Origin: Bifidobacterium saguinibicoloris
GTDB lineage: Bacteria > Actinomycetota > Actinomycetes > Actinomycetales > Bifidobacteriaceae
Length of the DNA: 64,000 nucleotides
Assembly (NCBI RefSeq): GCF_019331725.1
Contig: NZ_JAHBBF010000003.1
Coordinates: forward strand, 171,373 to 235,372
Direction of reading: 5' to 3'
The position numbers and the translations under genes are program-made. Under the pieces are notes generated by a model. The model was not told the DNA's origin and made no database searches. It saw only the letters and a program-made list of their open reading frames with translations. Shown in pieces: positions 25,914 through 33,946 of this stretch. The first letter of the stretch is position 1. Every line of letters starts with the position of its first letter.

Positions 25914-25966
25914 GGTTTCCAATGGTACACAGCGGTGTACCACCCGATTTGCACAAGCGTTTCCAA
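25914..25966 (-). promoter_or_regulatory. Operator-like dyads upstream of the second LacI gene
   Basis: The palindrome TGGTACAC-AGCG-GTGTACCA (25923-25942) is flanked by TTTCCA half-sites at about 25916 and 25961 (GTTTCCAATATGG). This arrangement suggests autoregulation. Confidence 0.5.
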
Positions 25967-25986
25967 TATGGACGCCGTTTATGGGA

Positions 25987-26019
25987 AAGGCCGGGGAGCG
26001 CATGATGCTCCCCGGCCTT
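25987..26019 (-). terminator. Terminator of the RpiB-type isomerase gene
   Basis: Perfect 13-bp arms AAGGCCGGGGAGC (25987-25999) and its complement (26007-26019), followed by TTT on the minus strand, 31 bp after the stop at 26050. Confidence 0.8.
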
Positions 26020-26049
26020 GGTTGCGAAAGGTCGTGCAAACGCCGTCGG

Positions 26050-26688
26050 TCAGTCGATCAGGGACAGCACGTAGTCCTTGATCTCGCCGTCCTCGGCGTT
26101 GGCGGTGAACAGTTCGCGGAAGTGCTCGCCCGCGAAGGCCCCCTTGACGAGTTCGGGGTCAAGGTCCCTGTAGATGTCGACAAGCGGACGGTAGGCGGCG
26201 GCGCGCACGCCGTCGAGAATCCGCTTGTTGCGCTGCTCGGGCACGACGCGCTCCTTCGGGTAGCCGCCGCCCGGCTCCTCGAGCCAGAGCTTCTCGAACG
26301 TGTATTCGAGGTTGAGCTCCTGGCCCCAGCCGTTCTTGAGGGCGAACGGGATGGCGACGGCGTTGCCGTCGTTGATCTGGGCGAAGGTGTAGGCGTCGAG
26401 CGGGTCCTCGACGTGTCCGCAGATCACGCCGGGGAAGCTGTTGAGTGCGAGCATGGCGCCTTCGCCGGTGCCGCAGCCGGTGACGACGAAGTCGGCGGCC
26501 CTGGTGTTGAGGAGGGCGGCGGCGAGGATGCCGTTCTGCACGTAGGTGAGCTGAGCGGCGTCGTCGGCGGCGTACATGCCGTAGTTGTCGACCTCATGGC
26601 CGTGGGTGGCGGCGACCTTCTTCAGCGCGCCGTAGATGACGTCGTTCTTGGCTGCCTGCGAGTTCTCGTTGATGAGTGCGATTCTCAT
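26050..26688 (-). CDS. dhuI: RpiB/LacAB-family uronate isomerase (DhuI-like)
   Basis: A 212-residue RpiB/LacA/LacB-fold isomerase. The start MRIALINENSQAAKN and the segments VVTGCGTGEGAMLALNSFPG and GGGYPKERVVPEQRN closely recall the streptococcal DhuI that converts 4-deoxy-L-threo-5-hexosulose uronate to 3-deoxy-D-glycero-2,5-hexodiulosonate. That is the isomerisation done by KduI in enterobacteria. The next gene upstream in the transcription direction encodes the matching dehydrogenase, and GH105, KDG kinase and KDPG aldolase are close by, so the role fits well. The ATG at 26688 is used because the longer frame adds an unrelated leader. I recognised the similarity from memory and did not align it. 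Confidence 0.85.
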   Translation of the reverse strand: MRIALINENSQAAKNDVIYGALKKVAATHGHEVDNYGMYAADDAAQLTYVQNGILAAALLNTRAADFVVTGCGTGEGAMLALNSFPGVICGHVEDPLDAYTFAQINDGNAVAIPFALKNGWGQELNLEYTFEKLWLEEPGGGYPKERVVPEQRNKRILDGVRAAAYRPLVDIYRDLDPELVKGAFAGEHFRELFTANAEDGEIKDYVLSLID

Positions 26689-26835
26689 ATGCGTTGGTTC
26701 CTTGTGATGGGTGGCGGTTGGTTGTATGGGAGACCACGATGACGCGTGTGGCCGCAAGGCGCACCGAGGGAAGGCGTGCGAAGGCACGTCGACCGAGGGC
26801 AACGCCGCGGACGCTCCGTCATCGCGCGTCTCCGC

Positions 26836-27642
26836 TCACTGGGGCTGCTTGCCGATGTACGCCAGGATGCCGCCGTCCACGTAGAGCACGTGGCCGTTGA
26901 CGAAGTCGGAGGCGTCGGAGGCGAGGAAGATGGCCGGGCCCTGCAGGTCCTCGGGGGTGCCCCAGCGGGCGGCCGGGGTCTTGGCCACGATGAAGGCGTC
27001 GAACGGGTGGCGGGAGCCGTCGGGCTGGCGTTCGCGCAGCGGCGCGGTCTGCGGGGTGGCGATGTAGCCGGGGCCGATGGCGTTGCACTGGATGTTGGCC
27101 TCGCCGTATTCGGAACAGATGTTGCGGGTGAGCATCTTGAGCCCGCCCTTGGCGGCGGCGTAGGCGGCGACGGTCTCGCGGCCGAGTTCGCTCATCATCG
27201 AGCAGATGTTGATGATCTTGCCGTGGCCCTTGGCGATCATGCCGGGGATGACGGCCTTGGAAACGATGAACGGCGCGTTGAGGTCGACGTCGACGACCTT
27301 GCGGAAGTCGGCGGCGGACATCTCGAGCATGGGGATGCGCTTGATGATGCCGGCGTTGTTGACGAGGATGTCGATGGTGCCGAGGTCGCGCTCGATGTTC
27401 TCGACGAGGCCGGCGACGGCCTCCTCGTCGGTGACGTCGGCGACGTAGCCCTTGGCGTCGATGCCCGCTTCCGCGTAGTTCTTCAGTCCGCGTTCGACGG
27501 CGGCCTCGTTGATGTCGTTGAAGGCGATCTTCGCGCCGGCGGCGGCGAAGGCCGAGGCGATGGCGAAGCCGATGCCGTAGCTGGCGCCGGTGACGAGGGC
27601 CACCTTGCCTTCGAGGGAGAATCTGCTCATGTCGTAGCTCAT
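26836..27642 (-). CDS. dhuD: SDR dehydrogenase, 2,5-diketo-3-deoxygluconate reductase (DhuD/KduD-like)
   Basis: A 268-residue short-chain dehydrogenase. The cofactor motif TGASYGIG is at residues 18-25, NNAG at 95-98 and the catalytic set is Ser 148, Tyr 161 and Lys 165 (YAAAK). The segments ICSMMSELGRETV and GPGYIATPQTAPLRERQPDG match the DhuD/KduD branch, which reduces 3-deoxy-D-glycero-2,5-hexodiulosonate to 2-keto-3-deoxygluconate (KDG). GAAAGGA precedes the ATG at 27642. It lies between GH105 and the isomerase gene in one direction. Gluconate 5-dehydrogenase is the alternative annotation for this branch, but the pathway context favours KDG formation. Confidence 0.88.
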   Translation of the reverse strand: MSYDMSRFSLEGKVALVTGASYGIGFAIASAFAAAGAKIAFNDINEAAVERGLKNYAEAGIDAKGYVADVTDEEAVAGLVENIERDLGTIDILVNNAGIIKRIPMLEMSAADFRKVVDVDLNAPFIVSKAVIPGMIAKGHGKIINICSMMSELGRETVAAYAAAKGGLKMLTRNICSEYGEANIQCNAIGPGYIATPQTAPLRERQPDGSRHPFDAFIVAKTPAARWGTPEDLQGPAIFLASDASDFVNGHVLYVDGGILAYIGKQPQ

Positions 27643-27715
27643 GGTGTGTGTCCTTTCCGCGGGTGTCCCGCTTGGTTGTCGGAGAGCTGGAGCGTGTTCG
27701 GTTATGGGTGTGGAT

Positions 27716-27766
27716 GCCGCCGCGCCGCGCAGGAGTAAGGAGGTTGGAAGATCGCGGTGCGGCGGC
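27716..27766 (-). terminator. Hairpin between GH105 and dehydrogenase genes
   Basis: GCCGCCGCGCCGCG (27716-27729) against 27753-27766, 14 bp with one mismatch, no T-run. It may set the ratio between the two cistrons. Confidence 0.5.
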
Positions 27767-27782
27767 TGGTCTGGATGGCCGG

Positions 27783-28886
27783 TCAGCAGTAGGAGACCAG
27801 CATTTCGGTGAAGGCGAGGATGGTGAGCGACTGGCCGTAGGGCATCGGGGAGATCTCGATGTTGCGGTAGTAGTCAAGGTCGGCGCCCATGCCGGTGCCG
27901 ACGGACACGTTGCCGACCTCGCCGTACGGGCCGATCTGGGCGATGAGGCCCTTGACCGCCTTGTAGGCCACGTCGAGGAAGCGTTCGTCGAGGAGTCCGG
28001 TGTGCACGGCCTTGAGGATGCCGTAGGCGATGCCGGCGGTGCCGGACGATTCGAGGTACGAGGTCTCGTCGTCGATGAGCGTGTGCCACAGGCCGCTGGC
28101 GTCCTGGTGTTCGGCCAGGGCCTCGACCTGCGCCTCGAGGGTCTCGACGAGCCAGGTGCGCAGCGCGTCGCGCTCGTCGAGGCCGAGGATGGCGATGGCC
28201 TCTGGGATGGCCATGGTGGCCCAGCAGTTGCCGCGGGCCCAGTGGGCGCCGACGAAGTTGTGGCGTTCATCGAAGGTCCAGCCGTGGTACCACAGGCCGC
28301 TGGCGTTGTCCGCCAGGTATTTGATGTGGATCTGGAACTGGTACTTGGCCTCCTCGACGTATTTGGAGATGCCGAGCATCCTGCCGATCTTGGCGAGGGG
28401 CAGCACGGTCATGACGAGGGTGTCGGCCCACAGCTGGTTGTGGTGGGGTTCGCCCAGGGTGATGTGCTGCATGCCGCGGTGGTCGGTGCGGGGCATGTCC
28501 TCGTAGGCCCATTTCGCCCACTGCTCGAGGTAGGGGCGCAGTTTGGGGTCGCCGGTGCGCTCGTACAGCAGCGCCATGGTGAGCAGCGGGCACATGGTGT
28601 TGACGTTCTTGGGCGGGGTGCCCTGCGCGAACGCGCGTTCGTACCATTGTCGGACGGCGTCGAGCGCCTTGGCGGAACCGGTGACCTCGAAGGTGCGGTA
28701 CAGGCCGTAGAGGCCCACGCCCTGCGGCCAGTTCCAGACGTTCCAGCTTTTGTCGTCGATGACGACGTCGCCGACTTTCCATAATCCCTCGCCGTCGTTG
28801 GACGCGATGGTGACGAGATTGTCGGACATGGCGTCGATCAGCCGCAGCAGCTGGTCACGGGTGGCCGGCATCTGTGGTGTGTCCAT
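27783..28886 (-). CDS. Unsaturated rhamnogalacturonyl hydrolase, GH105
   Basis: A cytoplasmic (alpha/alpha)6-barrel hydrolase of 367 residues that removes the unsaturated 4-deoxy-uronic acid from the non-reducing end of oligosaccharides produced by rhamnogalacturonan lyases. WNWPQGVGLYGL (51-62), WADTLVM with the candidate catalytic Asp 155, HGWTFDE, RGNCWATMAI and SGTAGIAYGI are all typical of GH105 (YteR/YesR). There is no signal peptide, so its substrate must be imported, consistent with the ABC system. It is the first gene of the GH105-dhuD-dhuI group. Confidence 0.93.
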   Translation of the reverse strand: MDTPQMPATRDQLLRLIDAMSDNLVTIASNDGEGLWKVGDVVIDDKSWNVWNWPQGVGLYGLYRTFEVTGSAKALDAVRQWYERAFAQGTPPKNVNTMCPLLTMALLYERTGDPKLRPYLEQWAKWAYEDMPRTDHRGMQHITLGEPHHNQLWADTLVMTVLPLAKIGRMLGISKYVEEAKYQFQIHIKYLADNASGLWYHGWTFDERHNFVGAHWARGNCWATMAIPEAIAILGLDERDALRTWLVETLEAQVEALAEHQDASGLWHTLIDDETSYLESSGTAGIAYGILKAVHTGLLDERFLDVAYKAVKGLIAQIGPYGEVGNVSVGTGMGADLDYYRNIEISPMPYGQSLTILAFTEMLVSYC

Positions 28887-28991
28887 GTGTCCTCGTTTCT
28901 GATGGTGCGGAGCGCCGGGCTGGGTCTGCCTTGACCGTCCCCGGCGAGAAAGCGACTGGAGGTGTCGTTGTCGCTTTCATGCAAGAGTTTA

Positions 28992-29064
28992 CATCATTTT
29001 CCACAAATATGGAAATTCATTTGCAGCGTGTTTCCGCGGATTGTGCATTTTCCGCGGAAACACG
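28992..29064 (-). promoter_or_regulatory. Operator cluster upstream of GH105
   Basis: Two strong dyads in AT-rich DNA. TTTCCA (28998-29003) pairs with TGGAAA (29010-29015). CGTGTTTCCGCGGA (29027-29040) has its exact complement at 29051-29064, and the 12-bp palindrome TTTCCGCGGAAA (29049-29060) lies within it. The second dyad could also end transcripts of the 29077 gene, but no T-run follows. The TTTCCACAAA element is shared with the transporter promoter. Confidence 0.6.
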
Positions 29065-29076
29065 CCGCCGGATGCG

Positions 29077-29919
29077 TCACACGTCGCGGTATGTGGCGAT
29101 GGCCCGTGCGATGGCGTCCCCCTTCGTCTCCTCGGTGATGACCGGCAGGTACGGACGGTACCGCTCCACGACGCGCAGCGCGTCGCCGATGCGCATGACG
29201 CCCTCGCCGATGTCGCACATTTCCAGTTCTCGCTGTCCCGGCACCGGACGGAAGTCCTTGAGATGCATGGCCACGATGCGGTCGCCGAACGTGCGGAACG
29301 CCTCCTCGATGAGGTCGATCTGGCCGGTGAACGTCTCGCCGTCGATGAGCACGGAGGGGTCGAGCACGATGCCCATCCACGGCGAGTCGATGTCGTGGAT
29401 GAGCCGGCGGATGGTGTCGAGGTCGTGGATGGGATGGTTGCGGCCGGGTTCGATGCCCACGAGCGTGTGGTGGCGTTCGCCGGCGGCGACGAGTCGCCGG
29501 ATCACGCCCACGGTGTCCAGATACACGTCCTCCGTGAAGTTGGCCTCCGTATACACGCCGAGCGTCTCGAGCACGGATCCGGTCTCGCTGGCCACCATGG
29601 GCGCGCCGAAGTAGCGCGCGTGGCGCAGATACGCCTCGAACTTGCGCAGCAGCCCCTCCCGGATCTCCGGATCCGGATGGATCATGTTGATGTAGCAGCT
29701 GAGCACGGCGATCCCAATGCCTTGTTCGCCGAGCACACGACGGAAATACATGCCCATGCCGGGGTTGATCTCCTCCGCGCCGGACTTGAGGTCGGGAAAC
29801 AGCGCGTTCAGCGCGAACTGCACGTTGTGCGCGCCGGTGGCGGCGATGCCGCGCGCCAGATCCTCGGGCGTCCCGTCGAACGGCACGTCATGGCCGCGGA
29901 CTCCGAAATTGATGGTCAT
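29077..29919 (-). CDS. Sugar phosphate isomerase/epimerase-like TIM-barrel protein
   Basis: A 280-residue protein of the xylose-isomerase-like TIM-barrel family (AP endonuclease 2 fold). Metal-ligand type positions are seen in GIEPGRN, VLDPSVLID, MHLKDFRPVPG and ITEETKGD. There is no signal peptide. It lies between KDPG aldolase and GH105 in the same orientation, so it probably acts on a sugar or uronate in this pathway. No step of the standard route is missing, so its substrate is an open question; a branch substrate such as L-rhamnose or another uronate is possible. Confidence 0.75.
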   Translation of the reverse strand: MTINFGVRGHDVPFDGTPEDLARGIAATGAHNVQFALNALFPDLKSGAEEINPGMGMYFRRVLGEQGIGIAVLSCYINMIHPDPEIREGLLRKFEAYLRHARYFGAPMVASETGSVLETLGVYTEANFTEDVYLDTVGVIRRLVAAGERHHTLVGIEPGRNHPIHDLDTIRRLIHDIDSPWMGIVLDPSVLIDGETFTGQIDLIEEAFRTFGDRIVAMHLKDFRPVPGQRELEMCDIGEGVMRIGDALRVVERYRPYLPVITEETKGDAIARAIATYRDV

Positions 29920-29947
29920 CGATGCTCCTTCGTCTTGTCATGGAAAC

Positions 29948-30000
29948 GCCGGCGCGGTGACGGGATCGAGGCAGGAGATGGCCCCGTCACGGGCGCCGGC
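29948..30000 (-). terminator. Hairpin between aldolase and TIM-barrel genes
   Basis: GCCGGCGC followed by GGTGACGGG (29948-29964) pairs with CCCGTCAC and GGGCGCCGGC (29983-30000). It has a 17-18 bp interrupted stem and fills most of the 112-bp gap. Confidence 0.6.
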
Positions 30001-30031
30001 GGGAATGGGATGGGCCGCGGACGGCCGCAGG

Positions 30032-30712
30032 TCAGGCGCGCGCCTTCGCGACGGCCTCGCGGGCGGAACGGCAGGCTTCGGCCACGGCATTCCAGTCCTG
30101 CGCCTTCTGGGCGGCGGACGGCACCGGGAAGCTGCCGCCGACGGCGAACACGTTCTTCAGCGCGGCGTAGTCGGCCACGTTCTTCAGGTTCACGCCGCCG
30201 GTAGGCAGGAACCGCATCTCGCCGAACGGGCCGGCGAGCGCCTTCAGCGTCTTCACGCCGCCGTACGCCTCCGCCGGGAAGAACTTGGCGTAGCGCAAGC
30301 CGCGGTCGTACGCCTTCTCGATGTCGGAAGGGACGGCGGTGCCGGGCAGGACGAGCACGTCGCTGTCGAGGCACCAGTCCACCACGCGCTCGTCGAAGCT
30401 CGGGGTGACGATGCCGACGCAGCCGGCGGCGACGGCCTGGCGCGCCTGCTCCACGCTGTGCACGGTGCCGGCGATGAGCATCACCTCGGGCACGTAGTCG
30501 TGGATGCGGGCCATGCCGGCGAGCGCGGCCTCGGACCGGAAAGTGACCTCGGCAATCGGCACGCCGCCCTCATACAGGGCGTGCGCCAACGGGATGGCCT
30601 CGTCCGCGGTGTTGAGGGTGACCAGCGGCACGACGCCCAGCGTGGTCATCGCGTCGAGATACTGCTGCTTGTCCGTCAGGGTGGCGACGGGTTCCAGGAT
30701 TGCGGTGCTCAT
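30032..30712 (-). CDS. eda: KDPG aldolase (2-dehydro-3-deoxy-6-phosphogluconate aldolase)
   Basis: Cleaves KDPG to pyruvate and glyceraldehyde-3-phosphate, the last step of unsaturated uronate use. It is 226 residues long, a class I aldolase barrel. The Schiff-base Lys is K143 in RYAKFFPAE; E55 and R59 in AEVTFRS bind substrate; FLPTGGVN and VGGSFPVP complete the family pattern. Bifidobacteria use the phosphoketolase shunt and generally lack an Entner-Doudoroff route, so this enzyme belongs to the pectin locus. It is followed by 67 bp and then the KDG kinase gene, in the same direction. Confidence 0.94.
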   Translation of the reverse strand: MSTAILEPVATLTDKQQYLDAMTTLGVVPLVTLNTADEAIPLAHALYEGGVPIAEVTFRSEAALAGMARIHDYVPEVMLIAGTVHSVEQARQAVAAGCVGIVTPSFDERVVDWCLDSDVLVLPGTAVPSDIEKAYDRGLRYAKFFPAEAYGGVKTLKALAGPFGEMRFLPTGGVNLKNVADYAALKNVFAVGGSFPVPSAAQKAQDWNAVAEACRSAREAVAKARA

Positions 30713-30779
30713 GTTCGTCTCCTTATATATAGGCGATTGTGCGATTGCGATTCGTATGGGGATCGGGGATGCCGCCCGT

Positions 30780-31790
30780 TCAGACCAGGGAGGCCTGGGC
30801 CGGCGTGGCGCGTTCGTGCAGCATCATGAATTCGTCGAGGCGGTCGGCGGTGGGCAGGCCCTCGTTGTCGGAGACGACCTGCGTCTGCATGGCGCCCACC
30901 GCGCATCCGCGCTCCATGGCCACCGCGATGCCGTGGCCTTCGAGCAGCGCGGAGAGCAGTCCGGCGGCGAAGCCGTCGCCGGCGCCCACGGTGTCGACCA
31001 CATGGTCCACCACGAAGCCGGGCACGTACACGGAATCGGTACCGTTGGTGGCGTAGGCGCCGCGCGGCCCGTCCTTGACGACCACGACGCGGGCGCCGTT
31101 GTCGATGAACGCCCGGCCTATCGATTCGACGTCGTCCACGCCGAACAGCTCGCGTCCTTCGGCGATGCCCGGCAGGACGAGGTCGGACTGCGCGCACAGG
31201 TGGCGCAGCGTGGACTTCATCACGGCCTCGTTCACCCACAGGGCGGGGCGGAGGTTCGGGTCGAAGGACAGGAACAGGTTGTTGCGTCGGGCGAACACCA
31301 CCATCGCCTCGGCCGCATCCATCGTGGACGGGGACAGCGGCGGCAGGATGCCGGTGAGATGGACGAGCGAGAGGCCGGACGGGTCGACGGCGTCGATGTC
31401 GGCGCTGGAGATGGTGGAGGCGGCGGAGCCCTTGCGGTAGTAGTAGGTCTTCGGGTCGCCCTTGGTCTCGCGGGTCTTCATCATGAAGCCGGTGTGGTGG
31501 CGCGCGTCCACGGAGACCAGACGCTGGTCGAGCCGCTCGGATTCCATGAGCATGCGGATGCGCACGCCGAGCGGGTCGTCGCCCACCTTGGTGAGGTATG
31601 CGGGATGCTGTCCGAGCCGCTTGAGGCCGATGGCCACGTTGAGCTCGGCGCCGGCCACGGAGGCCTGGAAGGTGCCCACGGTGCTGCAGGGGCCCTCCTG
31701 TCCGGCGGTGAACAGGCCCATGGCCTCGCCGGCGAGCAGCACGCCGCCCGGTCTGATGCCCGGGACATGGAAATCGGTGTCGTTGCGCAT
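30780..31790 (-). CDS. kdgK: 2-keto-3-deoxygluconate kinase (PfkB family)
   Basis: Phosphorylates KDG to KDPG for the adjacent aldolase. It is 336 residues, PfkB/ribokinase fold. The C-terminal signature DTVGAGDGFAAGLL starts at residue 266 with catalytic Asp 272. YYYRKGSAAS (about 117-126), FDPNLRPALW and an N-terminal GEAMGLF region match the KDG kinase branch. It is the first gene of the kdgK-eda group. The substrate is assigned from subfamily motifs together with the neighbouring eda, dhuD and dhuI. Confidence 0.92.
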   Translation of the reverse strand: MRNDTDFHVPGIRPGGVLLAGEAMGLFTAGQEGPCSTVGTFQASVAGAELNVAIGLKRLGQHPAYLTKVGDDPLGVRIRMLMESERLDQRLVSVDARHHTGFMMKTRETKGDPKTYYYRKGSAASTISSADIDAVDPSGLSLVHLTGILPPLSPSTMDAAEAMVVFARRNNLFLSFDPNLRPALWVNEAVMKSTLRHLCAQSDLVLPGIAEGRELFGVDDVESIGRAFIDNGARVVVVKDGPRGAYATNGTDSVYVPGFVVDHVVDTVGAGDGFAAGLLSALLEGHGIAVAMERGCAVGAMQTQVVSDNEGLPTADRLDEFMMLHERATPAQASLV

Positions 31791-31960
31791 GGTCTGCCTC
31801 GATTCCTTCGGATGGTCGCGTCACGTCCGTCGTGCCGGCCCTCACCACTGCGTTCGGGCCGTTTGCCTTGATGGCCCCAACGGTACAAAGGACATGAAGG
31901 TTCCCACGAATCCGTTGCCGTCGGTTCCACGGAACACGCCGGGCGTTCCATGTCAATGCA
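31791..31960 (-). promoter_or_regulatory. Upstream region of kdgK with a GTTCC dyad
   Basis: It contains GTTCC-AC-GGAAC (31924-31935) and a second GTTCC at about 31945. These dyads resemble but do not equal the TTTCCA sites elsewhere in the locus. The rest of the 442-bp gap before 32233 holds no gene apart from the hairpin at 32149-32197. Confidence 0.4.
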
Positions 31961-32148
31961 CCTTTACCGGGTGCCCGGAACCCTACTCCCCCAACGCTTC
32001 AGGCACCGACGTCCTCGTCGCCTCACGCTGGAAGCAGTGCCGCAATCGCGGCGAAAACCGTTGCAATCGCATTGCGGCGCCACACGGCGGAACCCACGCA
32101 CGACGTTACGGGACACAGGGCGCGGGCCGGCGACCCCACGCAAACGGA

Positions 32149-32197
32149 ACGGCCCGTCGCATCGCGCACATCCTGTGTGCGCGACGCGACGGGCCGT
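32149..32197. terminator. Very long hairpin after the PH-domain gene
   Basis: ACGGCCCGTCGC (32149-32160) pairs with the complement ending at 32197. The stem continues through GCGCACA/TGTGTGCGC around a tiny loop, giving roughly 20 bp in all. Confidence 0.7.
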
Positions 32198-32232
32198 CGA
32201 CCTACGGCCGCCCGCGGGCGGCCGGATCGGAC

Positions 32233-32664
32233 TCAGTACGCCGGACCATCTCCGTATCCGCCGTCGGCATAGCCGTCGGTGTATCCGTCGCCGTCGGAAT
32301 CCATGAACTCGCGCGTGCTCACACGGTTCACGTTGCGCGCGTCGTCCACCGCATGCTGCAGGACGCGACGCACGTCGAAGCCGTGGATGACGTTCTTCAG
32401 GACGATGCGTCCGCCGCTGGACTGGTCGCGCGCGTCGATGACGATGGTGCTCAGCCCGAACAGGCGCTGCAGCAGCGAACGTTCGATGGTGATGTCGATG
32501 ATGCGGAACAGTTTGGTGGTGTCGAACGTCTGACGCAGCACGCCGGTCTTCACGCCGAGCTCGTCCGCGGTGAGCGTGTAGACGGTGAAGGTGAACGGCG
32601 TACGGCACCAGTTGCGCTTGCGCTGCGTCCAGATCACGTCCCCGTCGGCCATATTCGTTCCCAT
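32233..32664 (-). CDS. Bacterial PH-domain protein with Asp/Gly/Tyr-rich tail
   Basis: A 143-residue protein. Residues about 12-115 match the bacterial pleckstrin-homology (DUF304/YdbS-like) pattern: W-x-x-R, YTLTADELGVKTGVLRQTF, TKLFRIIDITIERSLLQRLFG, IVLKNV. Unlike YdbS it has no membrane helices. The last 25 residues (DSDGDGYTDGYADGGYGDG) are acidic and Gly/Tyr-rich, reminiscent of calcium-binding D-x-D-G loops. GGGAGGGC precedes the ATG at 32664. The role is unknown; such domains often sit at the membrane. Confidence 0.75.
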   Translation of the reverse strand: MGTNMADGDVIWTQRKRNWCRTPFTFTVYTLTADELGVKTGVLRQTFDTTKLFRIIDITIERSLLQRLFGLSTIVIDARDQSSGGRIVLKNVIHGFDVRRVLQHAVDDARNVNRVSTREFMDSDGDGYTDGYADGGYGDGPAY

Positions 32665-32722
32665 AGTTGCCCTCCCCTGTGCGCGGCGATGTCGTCATCG
32701 ACCATTGTACGGCGGCGGAAAC

Positions 32723-32754
32723 GAAAAAGGGCTTCCGACGAATCGGAAGCCCTT
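32723..32754 (-). terminator. Rho-independent terminator of tRNA-Asp
   Basis: AAGGGCTTCCGA (32727-32738), loop CGAA, and TCGGAAGCCCTT (32743-32754), followed by a T-run on the minus strand. Confidence 0.85.
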
Positions 32755-32758
32755 GCAG

Positions 32759-32835
32759 TGGCGACCACGACCGGACTTGAACCGGCGACCTCCGCCGTGA
32801 CAGGGCGGCGCTCTAACCAACTGAGCTACGCGGCC
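32759..32835 (-). tRNA. tRNA-Asp, anticodon GUC (CCA encoded)
   Basis: A 77-nt gene including the terminal CCA. Acceptor GGCCGCG/CGTGGTC, D stem GCTC/GAGC, anticodon stem CCGCC/GGCGG around CTGTCAC (GTC at 34-36), T arm GCCGG/CCGGT. The body is identical to the second tRNA-Asp at 56850-56923, which lacks the encoded CCA. Confidence 0.95.
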
Positions 32836-32867
32836 GTTTCGCACCTTTCATCAAGGCACGAGTGGAT

Positions 32868-32895
32868 ATATTACATGACTTGCCGCAATCGCCAA
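32868..32895 (-). promoter_or_regulatory. Promoter of tRNA-Asp
   Basis: On the minus strand, -35 TTGGCG and -10 TAATAT with a 16-bp spacer. The same TAATATATC block and 16-bp spacing precede the second tRNA-Asp. Confidence 0.7.
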
Positions 32896-33070
32896 ACCCG
32901 GCGTGTCGCGCCGGACGGCGCGGACGCCCGGCGCGGCTTCCGCCCGATGGACGGCGGGAGGCACGGACCGCACCCCATCGACTAGCATTCATCTGTCCAC
33001 GGTTCGCCGGAACCGCCCCCACGGCATCCGGCGGCCGAGCAGCCGGAAGGAAGGAAAGGACGTGCGAGGC

Positions 33071-33946
33071 ATGGGCAACGGCATCACGGATGCACGGAGG
33101 AGAGGCGGGACGATACCGGCGGCGTTCAGGACGGCGTTCCCGCTGACTGTGCCGATCGCCGCCGGATTCCTGTTCCTCGGCTGCTCGTACGGGCTGCTCA
33201 TGCACGCCAAGGGCTTCGCCTTCTGGTATCCGGTGGCGATGGCCTACTTCATCTTCGCCGGGTCGATGGAGTTCGTCACCGTGAACCTGCTGCTGAGCGC
33301 GTTCGCGCCACTGGCCGCGTTCCTGCTGACGCTCATGGTCAACGCGCGCCACCTGTTCTACGGCCTGTCCATGCTGGACAGGTTCCGTGGGCTCGGCTGG
33401 AAGAAGCCGTATCTGATCTTCGCGATGTGCGACGAAAGCTTCGCCATCAACTCCGGCGCACGCATCCCCCAGGACGTGGACCGCGGCTGGTTCATGATGT
33501 TCGTCTCGCTGCTCAACCGGTGGTATTGGATCATAGGCACGGCGCTGGGATGGCTCATCGGCGGCCTGCTGCCGTTCAGCACGAAGGGCATCGAATTCGT
33601 GCTCACCGCGCTGTTCCTCACGATCCTCCTCGGCCAGTGGGACGAGGTCGACGAGACGGACGTGCCGCACGACGACCGCGGCCATGACCGCCCGTCCGCG
33701 GCGTTGCGCGCGCTGCGGCGCCACGCCCCCGCGCTGGTGGGCGTGCTCGCCTCGCTGGCGTGTCTGGTCGTGCTCGGCCCGGACCGCTTCATGATCCCCT
33801 CGCTGGCGTTGATGCTCGTCCTGTTCCTCGCGCTGCGCCCATGGCTGGACGACGGGCGCGACGGCGACGCGGCCGGAGCGGCCGGGGACGGACGTGACGG
33901 CAACGACGGACGCGACGCAACCAACGGAGAGGAGACCGCACGATGA
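33071..33946 (+). CDS. azlC: Branched-chain amino acid exporter, large subunit AzlC
   Basis: A membrane protein of 291 residues with about eight helices and the AzlC pattern [20 protein letters not shown] near the N-terminus, [13 protein letters not shown] and [16 protein letters not shown]. With AzlD it forms a two-component exporter for branched-chain amino acids or analogues. The ATG at 33071 has GGAAAGGA about ten bases ahead. The stop overlaps the azlD start by 4 bp, so translation is coupled. The C-terminal 30 residues are a hydrophilic Gly/Asp/Arg tail. Confidence 0.92.
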   Translation: MGNGITDARRRGGTIPAAFRTAFPLTVPIAAGFLFLGCSYGLLMHAKGFAFWYPVAMAYFIFAGSMEFVTVNLLLSAFAPLAAFLLTLMVNARHLFYGLSMLDRFRGLGWKKPYLIFAMCDESFAINSGARIPQDVDRGWFMMFVSLLNRWYWIIGTALGWLIGGLLPFSTKGIEFVLTALFLTILLGQWDEVDETDVPHDDRGHDRPSAALRALRRHAPALVGVLASLACLVVLGPDRFMIPSLALMLVLFLALRPWLDDGRDGDAAGAAGDGRDGNDGRDATNGEETAR

